A model generated the notes under the pieces. The model saw nothing but the letters and a program-made list of their open reading frames with translations, ran no database searches and was not told where the DNA came from. This document shows positions 1-10,700 of a stretch of DNA of 64,000 nucleotides, piece after piece; the stretch's first letter is position 1; every line of letters begins with the position of its first letter. This stretch comes from Saccharothrix longispora (GTDB lineage Bacteria > Actinomycetota > Actinomycetes > Mycobacteriales > Pseudonocardiaceae), in the NCBI RefSeq assembly GCF_030852425.1, contig NZ_NSDM01000021.1:1-64000 (forward strand), read 5' to 3'. Position numbers and translations under genes: made by a program.

Positions 1-1763
1 CCCCACAACGGGTCCACCACCGCCGCCACCTCGTCCAGGGCCTCCGCGAACACCGGGAAACGGGACGCCAACCCCACACCCATGCCCGGCCGCTGCGCAC
101 CCTGCCCCGAGAACAGGAACACCACACCGGGATCGGCGGCGGTCCCGCCGATCGCACCGGGGGCCGCGCCCTCGGCCAGCCAGCCGGTCAGCGCCGCGCG
201 GCGCGCCGCCGCGTCGGGGCCCACCAGTGCCAGCCGGTGCTCGAACGCCGCGCGGCCGGTCGTCAGCGCCCGCGCGACGTCCGCGTCCCGCACGCCGTCG
301 GCCGAGTCCAGGAAGTCGGCCAGCGCCGCCGCCTGCGCCCGCAGCGCCGCCGGGGTGCGGCCCGACAGCACGAGAGGCAGCTCCGGGTCCGCTCCGGGAG
401 CGGCCTCGGCGGGCTCCTCGGCGACCGGTGCCTCCTCCAGGACCACGTGCGCGTTGGTGCCGCTGAACCCGAACGACGACACCGCCCCCCGCCTCGGCCG
501 GTCGCCGCGCGGCCACTCGCGGCCGGTGCGCAGCAGCGACACCGCGCCGGCCGACCAGTCGACGTGCGGGGTGGGCTCGTCGACGTGCAGGGTGCGCGGC
601 AGCAGCTCGTGCCTCAGCGCCTGCACGACCTTGATCACGCCCGCCACGCCGGCCGCCGCCTGGGCGTGGCCGATGTTGGACTTCACCGAGCCCAGCCACA
701 CGGGCGTCGCGCGCCCCTGGCCGTAGGTCGCGAGCAACGCCTGCGCCTCGATCGGGTCGCCCAGCGACGTGCCGGTGCCGTGCGCCTCCACCAAGTCCAC
801 GTCGGACGGCGCGAGACCGGCGTCGTCCAGCGCCGCCCGGATCACCCGCTGCTGCGCCGGCCCGTTGGGCACGGTCAACCCGCTGGTCGCGCCGTCCGAG
901 TTGACCGCCGTCCCCCGCACGACCGCCAGCACCGGGTGGCCGAGCGACCGCGCCACCGACAACCGGGCCAGCACCAGCACACCGACGCCCTCGGCCCAGC
1001 TGGTGCCGTCGGCGTCGGCGGAGAACGCCTTGCACCGCCCGTCGCCCGCGATCCCGCCCTGCCGGTCGAACTCGCCGAACACCTCGGGCGCGGCGACCAC
1101 CGCGACGCCGCCCGCCAGCGCCAGGTCGCACTCGCCGCCGCGCAGCGCCCGCACGGCGAGGTGCAGGGCCACCAGCGACGACGAGCACGCGGTGTCCACG
1201 GTGACGGTGGGCCCGTGCAGGCCCAGCACGTAGGAGATCCGCCCGGACAGCACGCTCGCCGTGTTGCCGGTGCTGACGTGCCCCTCGTCGCGCTGCGCCG
1301 ACCCGCGCAGCAGCTCCGGGTAGGACTGGCCGCTGGTGCCGACGAACACGCCGGTCCGCGAGCCGCGCAGCGACGACGGGTCGATGCCGGCGTGCTCGAC
1401 CGCCTCCCAGGTCGTCTCCAGCAGCAGCCGCTGCTGCGGGTCCATGGTCACGGCCTCGCGCGGCGGGATGCCGAAGAAGTCCGCGTCGAACAGGTCCACG
1501 CCGTCGAGGAACCCGCCGCGCCACCGCCGGTGCGCGGCGGGCCAGCCCCGGTCGGCGGGGACCGTCGTGGTGGCGTCCGCGCCGGACGCCACCAGGTCCC
1601 AGAACGCGGCGGGCCCGGCCGCGCCCGGGAAGCGGCAGCCGACACCGACGACGGCCACCGGCTCCACGGCCCGGGCCCGCACCTCGTCGAGCCTGGTCCT
1701 GGTGCGGTGCAGGTCGGCGGTGACCCGCTTCAGGTAGTCACGGAGCTGGTTCTCGCTGGCCAT
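1..1763 (-). CDS. Modular type I PKS (gene D), N-terminal part, cut by window edge
   Basis: The visible 587 residues are an N-terminal coiled-coil docking region (MASENQLRDYLKRVTADL...), a complete ketosynthase (KS) with DTACSSSL, VEAHGTGT and KSNIGH, the KS-AT linker, and the start of an acyltransferase (GQGAQRPGMG). The ATG at 1763 follows a GAGAGGG ribosome site and lies 24 bases after the stop of PKS C, so the genes are probably cotranscribed. If the genes are colinear this is module 9. The AT fragment (SGQGAQRPGMG, then RFPVFAEALDEV) resembles the malonyl-type rather than the methylmalonyl-type N-terminus seen in the same window, but the specificity motifs lie outside. The docking helix closely resembles that of PKS B. 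The rest of the gene continues beyond base 1. Confidence 0.95.
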   Translation of the reverse strand, partial: MASENQLRDYLKRVTADLHRTRTRLDEVRARAVEPVAVVGVGCRFPGAAGPAAFWDLVASGADATTTVPADRGWPAAHRRWRGGFLDGVDLFDADFFGIPPREAVTMDPQQRLLLETTWEAVEHAGIDPSSLRGSRTGVFVGTSGQSYPELLRGSAQRDEGHVSTGNTASVLSGRISYVLGLHGPTVTVDTACSSSLVALHLAVRALRGGECDLALAGGVAVVAAPEVFGEFDRQGGIAGDGRCKAFSADADGTSWAEGVGVLVLARLSVARSLGHPVLAVVRGTAVNSDGATSGLTVPNGPAQQRVIRAALDDAGLAPSDVDLVEAHGTGTSLGDPIEAQALLATYGQGRATPVWLGSVKSNIGHAQAAAGVAGVIKVVQALRHELLPRTLHVDEPTPHVDWSAGAVSLLRTGREWPRGDRPRRGAVSSFGFSGTNAHVVLEEAPVAEEPAEAAPGADPELPLVLSGRTPAALRAQAAALADFLDSADGVRDADVARALTTGRAAFEHRLALVGPDAAARRAALTGWLAEGAAPGAIGGTAADPGVVFLFSGQGAQRPGMGVGLASRFPVFAEALDEVAAVVDPLW

Positions 1764-1787
1764 CGGGGTCCCTCTCGCGGTCGGGCG

Positions 1788-4700
1788 TCACGTACCGCGC
1801 AGCTCGCGGTCGATGAACTCGAAGATCTCGTCGTCGCTGGCGTCGTCGATCACGTCGACGAACCCCGCCCCGCCGGCGGGGACCGGCACGTCCCCACCGC
1901 CGCCGAGCAGGTCGAGCAGGGCGCGCAGCCGGCCGGCCACCTCGTCCCGCGCCGCCTCGGGCAGGCCGCCGGACACGGCGGCCTCCAGCGCGGCGAGGTC
2001 GGCCAGGTGCGCGTCCGGCACGGACTCGAACCCGGGTTCCAGCAGCGACAGCAGGTGCGCGGCCAGGGCCGTCGGGGTCGGGTGGTCGAACACGGTGGTC
2101 GCGGCCAGCCGCAGCCCGGTCGCGCCGTTGACGCGGTTGCGCAGCTCCACCACGGTCAGCGAGTCGAACCCGAGGTCGGTGAAGCCGCGGTCGGCCTCGA
2201 CGGCGTCCGGGGACCGGTGCCCGAGCACGGCGGCCACCTGCTCGCGCACGAACCGGACCAGGGCGCGCCTGCGCTCGCCCGCGGTCAACCCGGCCAGCCG
2301 GTCCACGAAGGACCCCGCGTCCGCCGCCTCGGTCGCGGCGGACCGGCGGGCCGCCCCGGTGACGAGGCCGCTCAGCAGCGGCGGCAGGTCGGTGTTGGCG
2401 CGCAGCCCGGCCTGGTCGAACCGCACGGGCAACGGGGACGGGTCGGCGGCGGCCAGCGCGGCGTCGAACAGGGCGTGCCCGTCGGCCCAGGACAGCGGCC
2501 GGGTGCCGGAACGTCCCGACGCGCCGCCGAGGGCCGCGGTCATCCCCGCCTCGGCCGTCCACGGGCCCCACCGCAGCGACTGGCCCGGCAGGCCGCGCGC
2601 CCGGCGGTGCTGGGCGAGGGCGTCGAGGAACGCGTTGGCGGCGGCGTAGCTGCCCTGCCCCGGACCGCCGACCGTGCCGACGACGGACGAGTAGGTGGTG
2701 AACGCGGCGAGGTCGGCGTCCCGGGTGAGCCGGTCGAGCACGAGCGCCGCGTCCGCCTTGGCCCGCAGCACGGTCGCGAGCCGTTCCGGGGTGAGCGCGG
2801 ACAGCACGCCGTCGTCGAGGACGCCCGCCGCGTGCACCACGGCGGTCAGCGGGTGCTCGGCGGGCACGGCGGCGAGCACGGCGGCCACCGCGTCCGGGTC
2901 GGCGGCGTCGCACGCGACCACGTCCACCCGCGCGCCCGCGTCACCCAGTTCCGCGCGCAGCTCGGCCGCGCCGGGGGTGTCCGGTCCGCGCCGGCCGAGC
3001 AGCAGCAGCCGCGTGGCGCCGTGCTCGGCGACCAGGTGCCGGGCCAGCCTCGACCCGAGCGCGCCGGTGCCGCCGGTGATGAGCACGGTGCCGTCGGCCC
3101 GCCACGGCGCGGGCAGGGTGAGCACCACCTTGCCGGTGTGCTTCGCCTGGCTGATGTGCCGGAACGCCTCGGGCGCGCGCCGGACGTCCCACGTGGTCGC
3201 GGGCAGCGGCCGGACCGCGCCGAGGTCGAGGAGTTCGGCGAACATCCGCCCGAGCCGGTCCGGACCGGCCTCGACCGTGTCGAACGCCGTGTAGGTGATG
3301 CCGGGGTGGTCGGCGGGGTCGCGGACGTCGGACTTGCCCATCTCGGCGAACCTGCCGCCGGGGGCGAGCAGCTCCAGCGAGGCGTCGGTGAACGCGCCCG
3401 CCAGCGAGTTGAGCACCACGTCGACGCCGCGCCCGCCCGTGGCGGCCCGGAACGCGTCCGCGAAGTCGAGCGTCCGCGACGACGCGATCCGCTCGTCCGG
3501 CAGGCCCAGTTCGCGCAGGGCGGCCCACTTGCCGGGGCTCGCCGTGGCGTAGACCTCGGCCCCGAGGTGCCGGGCGAGGCGGATGGCGGCCATGCCGACG
3601 CCGCCCGCGCCCGCGTGCACCAGCACCGACTCGCCGGGCTTGAGCCCGACCAGGTCCACCAGCGCGTAGTACGCGGTCAGGTAGGCCATCGGCACGGTCG
3701 CCGCGTCGGTCCACGACCAGCCGTCCGGCACCCTGGTCACGGTGCGGCGGTCGGCCAGCGCGCGCGGGCCGTACGCGCCGGACAGCACACCCATCACCCG
3801 GTCGCCGGGCGCGAGGTCCGTGACGCCCGGCCCGACCTCCAGCACCACGCCCGCGCCCTCGACGCCGAGCGGGCCGGGTTCGGCGCCCGCCGCGAGGCCG
3901 AGCACCGACAGCACGTCGCGGAAGTTCACGCCCGCCGCGCGCATCCCGATCAGCACCTCGCCGGGGCCGGGGGCCGGCACGTGCACCGGCACGGCCGCGA
4001 TCCCGTCGACCGCGCCGCTGCCGGTCGCGTCGAGCCGCCAGCCCTCGCCGAGGCCGAACGCGGACGGCAGGGCCACCACGTCACCGGGCGCGGGCCGCAC
4101 CACGCGCGGCGCGAGCAGCGCGCCCCGGCGCACGGCGGCCTGCGGCTCACCGGAGGCGACGGCGGCGGCCAGCAACGCGGCGTCCGCCGTGCCGTCGTGG
4201 TCGAGGAGCAGGAACCGGCCGGGTTCCTCCCACTGCGCCGAGCGCACCAGCCCCCACACCGGGGAGGCCGGCAGCCCGGTCAGCGCGTCGGACGGGCTCG
4301 CCGCGACCGCGTCGCGGGTGAGCACCAGCAGCGGGACGGCGGCCAGGTCGTCGCGGGCCGCCCAGTCGCGCAGGACCTCCAGCACGGACGCGGTGGCGCC
4401 CTCCTCGGCGGGCACCGGCAGCACCGCGAAGGCGGGTGCGGGTGCGTCCGCGGCGAGTTCCGCCGCCAGGGCCGCGGCGTCGGCGACGCGCCGGCCCGGG
4501 GTGTCCGGACCCGGCACCGGCGGGCCCAGCACCACCGGCTCCACCGCCCCGACGCCCCCGGCGGTGTCGACGGGCGTCCAGATCAGCGAGTGCAGGCCGT
4601 CGGCCCGGCCGCGCGGCGACCCGGTGTCGGCCGGGCGCAGCACCAGCGCGCCGATCGTCGCGACCGGGGCGCCGGCGGTGTCGGCGACGGTCAGGGTCAC

Positions 4701-7700
4701 CGAGTCGGGTCCGGACGACGCGAGCCGCACCCGCAGCCGGCCCGCGCCCGTGGCGTGCAGGGCGACCCCGGTCCAGGAGAACGGCAACTGCTTCGGGTCG
4801 GTGTCGGGGTGCGCGAACGAGATGGCGTGCAGGGCCGCGTCGAGCAGCGCCGGGTGCAGGCCGAAGCCCTCCGCCGCGCCCTGCTCGTGGCCGGGCAGCA
4901 CGACGTCCGCGAACACGTCCTCGCCGCGCCGCCACACCGCGGTCAGGCCGCGGAACACCGGGCCGTAGTGGAAGTGGCGCTCGGCGTGGTGCTCGTAGAA
5001 GCCGTCCAGGTCCATCGGTTCGGCCCCGGCGGGCGGCCACGCCCCGTCCAGCGCCACGCCCTCCACGGCCCGCGGGGACAGCAGGCCGCCCGCGTACCGG
5101 GTCCACGGCGCGTCGTCGCCGTCCGGTCGGCCGAACACGGCCAGCGTCCGCGTCCCCGCCCCGTCGGGTGGGCCGACGACGACCTGCACGCGCACCGCGC
5201 CGTCCTCGGGCAGCAGGAGCGGCTGTTCGAGGGTCAGCTCGGCCACGCTCGGGCAGCCGACCTCGTCGCCGGCGCGGAACGCCAGGTCGAGGAAACCGGT
5301 GCCGGGGAACAGGACCGTGTCGCCGACGCGGTGGTCGGCCAGCCACGGGTGGGTGTGCCGGGACAGCCTGCCGGTGAGCAGCACGCCGTCCGAGTCGGGC
5401 AGCGGGGTCGCCGCGCCCACCAGCGCGTGCCCGGTGGCGTCGAGGCCGACCGTGCCCACCTCGTCGGCGGCGAACCGCGCCGGCCAGTACCGCTCGTGGT
5501 GGAAGGCGTAGGTCGGCAGCGCGACCCGGTTGCCGGGGACGACCGCCGCCCAGTCCACCGGGACGCCCCGGGTGTGCAGGCGGGCCAGGCCCGCGAGCAG
5601 GGCGGTGTCCTCCGCGCCGTCGCGGCGGGCCAGGGGCACGACCAGCACGTCCGGGCCGGCGGTGTCCCGCACGGCGGCGGACAGCGAGCCGTCCGGGCCG
5701 ATCTCGACGACGGTGTCCGCGTCCAGCGCGGCGACCGCGTCGGCGAAGCGCACCGGTTCGCGCACCTGCCGCACCCAGTAGTCCACTGTGGACATATCGG
5801 AGGGCTTGCCGGTCACCGTGGAGACCAGCGGGACGGCGGGCGGCGCGAACGCGATGCCGTCGAGCGCGGCGCGCAGGTCGTCCAGCACGGGCTCGACGAG
5901 GGGCGAGTGGAACGCGTGGCTGACCCGCAGCGGCCGGGTGCGGAACCCCGCCAGCCGGCGACCCGCCTCGGCCACCGCGTCCGCCGGGCCCGCGACGACC
6001 ACGGCGTCCGGCGCGTTGACCGCGGCGACGGCCACGCCGTCCGGCAGCAGCGGCACGACGACGTCCTCGGGGGCGCGCACCGACAGCATCGCGCCGCCCG
6101 CGGGCAGGGCGGCCATCAGGCGGGCCCGCGCCGACACCAGGCGGCACGCGTCGTCCAGCGACAGCACGCCCGCGACGTGCGCGGCGGCGATCTCGCCCAC
6201 CGAGTGCCCGACCAGCACGTCCGGGCGCAGGCCCCACGACTCGACCAGCCGGAACAGCGCCACCTCGAACGCGAACAGCGCGGGCTGAGCGACGCCGGTG
6301 TCGTCCGGGTCGCCCGACCGCACGTCCACGTCGAGGCGTGCGCACACCTCCTCGAACGCGGCGGTGAACACGGGGAACCGCGCCAGCTCCGCCCCCATGC
6401 CGACCCGCTGCGCGCCCTGCCCGGCGAACACGAACGCGGTCGTCGGCGCGCGGTCGGCCCGGCCCACCAGCACGTCCGGCGCGGTGTCGCCGGCGGCGAG
6501 CACGGCCAGGCCGTGCCGCAGCCCCGCCGGGTCCGCGCACACGACGGCGGCGCGGTGCTCCAGGTGCGCGCGGGTCGTCGCGGCCGAGAAGGCCAGGTCG
6601 CCCAGGGCGCGGGCGTCCAGGTCCAGCCACCGCTCGGCCTGCGCGCGCAGGCCTTCGGGGGTGGCGGCCGACAGCAGCACCGGCACCGTGCCCGCCGCGG
6701 TCGCCGTGGCCGCCGTGGTGGTCGGGCGCGCCTCGGCGGGCGGGGCCTGCTCCACGACGACGTGCGCGTTGGTGCCGCTCGCCCCGAACGACGACACGCC
6801 GGCGCGGCGCGGCCTGCCGGTCTCCGGCCACGCGGTGGCCTCGGTGACCAGCCGCACCGCGCCGGACTGCCAGTCGACGTGGGGGGACGGGCGGTCGACG
6901 TGCAGCGTGCCGGGCACCAGGCCGTGCCGGATGGCCTGGACGACCTTGATGATCCCGGCGACGCCAGCGGCGGCCTGGGCGTGCGCCATGTTCGACTTGA
7001 CGGAGCCGAGCAGCAGGGGCCGCTCGCGGTCCTGGCCGTAGGTCGCGAGGACGGCCTGCGCCTCGATGGGGTCTCCCAGGGTGGTGCCGGTGCCGTGCGC
7101 CTCCACCACGTCCACATCGGACGGCGCCAGGCCCGCGTCGGCCAGCGCCGCACGGATCACCCGCTGCTGCGCCGGCCCGTTCGGCGCGGTCAGGCCGTTC
7201 GACGCGCCGTCGGAGTTGACGGCGCTCCCCCGGACCACGGCGAGCGCGGTGTGGCCGTTGCGGCGGGCGTCCGACAGGCGCTCCAGCACGAGGACGCCGA
7301 CGCCCTCCGACCAGCCGGTGCCCTCCGCCGACTCGGCGAACGACCGGCACCGCCCGCCGGCTGCCATGCCGCCCTGCGCGGTGAACCCGGTGAACGCGGC
7401 GGGCGTGGACATGACCATCACACCGCCCGCGAGCGCCAGCGACGACTCGCCCGCCCGCAGCGACCGCGCCGCCAGGTGCAGCGCCACCAGCGACGACGAA
7501 CAGGCCGTGTCGATCGTCATCGCCGGGCCCTCCAGCCCGAACGCGTACGACACGCGACCGGACAGCACGCTCGCGACCGTGCCCGCGAGGTGGTGGCCCT
7601 GGACGTCGGCGGGCGGCCGGTAGTCGGTGCCCACCGCGCCGACGAAGACGCCCGTGGACGAGCCGCGCAGCCCGACCGGGTCGATGCCCGCGTGCTCCAG

Positions 7701-10700
7701 CGCCTCCCACGAGGTCTCCAGCAGCAGCCGCTGCTGCGGGTCCATCGACAACGCCTCGCGCGGCGAGATGCCGAAGAAGCCCGCGTCGAAACCCGCGACG
7801 TCGTCCAGGAAGCCGCCCTCGGCGGTGGCGCTGGTGGTGCCCAGGCCGGCGAGGTCCCAGCCCCGGTCGGCGGGGAACGGCCCCACGACGTCGCGCCCCT
7901 CGGCCACCAGCCGCCACAGGCCGTCCGCGTCCGCGACGCCGCCCGGGAAGCGGCACGCCATGCCGACGATCACGATCGGGTCGCTCGTCGCGGAACCGCT
8001 CGCGGCCGGGAGGGCGGCGTCGACGGCGGCCGGCCCGAGGAGGAGTTCCGCGAGGTGCGCGGCCAGCGCCTCGGGCGTGGGGTGGTCGAACACGGCGGTC
8101 GCGGGGACCGGCGCGCCCGTGGCGGCCCGCAGCCGGTTGCGCAGCTCGACGGCGGTCAACGAGTCGAAGCCGAGTTCGCCGAACGCGCGCCGCGCGGGCA
8201 CCTCGGCGGCGGACGAGTGGCCGAGCACGGCGGCAGCGGTGTCGCGCACCAGGTCGAGCAGGCGCCGCACGGCCTGTGCCCTGGGCAGGCCCGTCAGCCC
8301 GGTGGCCGGTTCCGCGGCGTCATCGGCGGTGGTGTCGGCACGGCCCCTCCGGAACCCCTCCAGCTCGGCGAACAGCGGGCTGGGCCGCTCGGCGGCGAAC
8401 CACGACGCGAACCGCTCCCAGCCGAAGTCGGCCACGACGAGCTGCGCGGGCCCGCCGTCGAACGCCGAACCGAGGGCCGAGCCGAACGCGTCGAGGGCCC
8501 GTTCCGGCGTCAACGCGGGCAGTCCGCGCGAGGCCAGTGTCCCCGCGAGTTCCGCGCCGCGCCCGGTGGCCCACTCGGCCCAGGCGACGACCGTCCCGGG
8601 TCGCCCGGCGGCGCGGCGGCGCAGCACGACGGCCTCCGCCGCCGCGTCCGCCGCCGCGGCCGCGGCCTGACCCGGACCGCCGACCGCGCCCGCCAGGCCG
8701 GCGAACACCACCAGCGGGACGTCTCCGGCCAGCTCGTCCAGCACCGGGACACCGGCCAGGGCCGTGCGGACCGGGTCGAGCAGGCGCGTGTCGTCCAGCG
8801 TGGCCAGCGTGCCGTCGGCCACGACGCGCGCGGCGTGCACCACGGCGGTCAGCGGCCGGTCGGCGGGGATCGCGGCGATCGCGGCGGCCAGCGCCTCCCG
8901 GTCGGTGACCGGGCACGCGACGGGCGTCACGTCGTCCGAGGCCTCGTGCGCGTTCCGCGCGACGACGACCACGTGCTCCGCGCCGTGCTCCAGCACCCAG
9001 CGGACGACGCGCGAGCCGACCGAGCCGGTGCCGCCGGTCACCAGGACCGTGCCGCTCAGCCCGGGGGCGGCGGAGCTCCCGGAGACCGGCAGGAGGCGTC
9101 GGCCGAGCAGACCGCCGGGGCGCACCGCCACCTGGTCCTCGGGCGCGTCGGGCAGGAGCAGTTCGTCGCCCGCCAGGTCGACCAGCCCGCCCCAGCGCTC
9201 CGGGTGCTCCAGCGCGGCCACCCGCCCCAGGCCCCACAGCGCCGCGTGGCCCGGGTTGGTCACCGGGTCGTCGTCACCCGTCGACACCGCGCCCCGCGTC
9301 ACGCACCACAGCGGGGCGGGGAGACCGAGGGAACCCAGGGCGCGCAGCAGCGCCGTCGTCAGCGCGACACCGGTGACCCCGTCGTCCGTGGCGGTCAGCG
9401 CCAGCACCCCGGACGGCTCGACACCACCGAGCGCCTCGGTGATCCGGGCCGCGGTGACCCCGGCATCGGCGGACACCACGACACGGGCCGCCGGGCCGTC
9501 CGGGGACCACGACGCCTCGTCGGCCACCGCGACCAGCCACGTGCCGTCGAGCGGGCGACCGGGGCCGATCGGCGTCCACCCGGTCCGGTACCGGCCGCTC
9601 ACCGCGGGCACGGGCAGGTCGGGCCACAGCCTGGTGCGCTGGAACGGGTAGGTCGGCAGGTCGACCCGGCGCGCGCCGGGGAAGAACCCCGACCAGTCCG
9701 CGGCGGCACCGGCGCAGAACGCCTCGCCCAGCGACAGCGCGAACCGGTCGTACCCGCCGTCGTCGCGCCGCAGCGTGCCCACGGCGGCGACGGGCGCGCC
9801 CGCGGCCTCGGCGGTCCCCTGCACGGCGGCGGTGAGCACCGGGTGCGGCCCGACCTCGACGAACGCGCGGTGCCCCATCGCCACCAGTCCGCGCACGGCC
9901 TGCTCGAACCGCACGGTCTCGCGCAGGTTCCCGAACCAGTACCCGGCGTCGAGGCCGGCGGTGTCGAACCAGTCCCCGGTGCGGGTGGAGAAGAACGGCA
10001 CGGTCCCGGTCACCGGCCGCACGGGCGCCAGCGCGGCGAGCAGGTCGTCGCGCACGGCGTCCACGTGCGCCGAGTGCGAGGCGTAGTCCACCGCGACGCG
10101 CCGCACCCGCGCGCCCTCGGCGGCCAGCGACGCGGCCAGCCCGTCCAGCGCGGCCGGCTCCCCGGACACCACGACGGCGGCGGGCCCGTTCACGGCGGCG
10201 ATCGACAGCCCCGACGGCAGCCGGGGGGCCACCTCGGCCTCGGGCAGCGCCACCGACAGCATCCCGCCGCGCCCGGACAGCGCCCGCCCGATCGCCCGCG
10301 CCCGCAGCGCGACGACCCGGGCACCGTCCCCCAGGGACAGCCCGCCGGCCACGCACGCCGCCGCGACCTCGCCCTGCGAGTGGCCGACGACGGCGGCCGG
10401 GCGGACCCCGTGCGCCTCCCACAGCGCCGCCAGCGCGACCGCCACCGCCCACGACACGGGCTGGACGACGTCCACGCGGTCCAGGGCGAGGCCGTCGCGC
10501 AGCACGTCCACCAGCGAGAAGTCCACGTGCGGGGCGAGCGCGTCGGCGCACTCCCCGATCCGCGCGGCGAACACCGGCGACTCGTCGAGCAGCCGCGCCC
10601 CCATGCCCGCCCACTGCGCGCCCTGGCCCGGGAACACGAACACCGGCCGGGCCGCGTCGGGGTCGGCGACGCCCTCGGCGGTCGTCGCCGAGGGGCGGCC

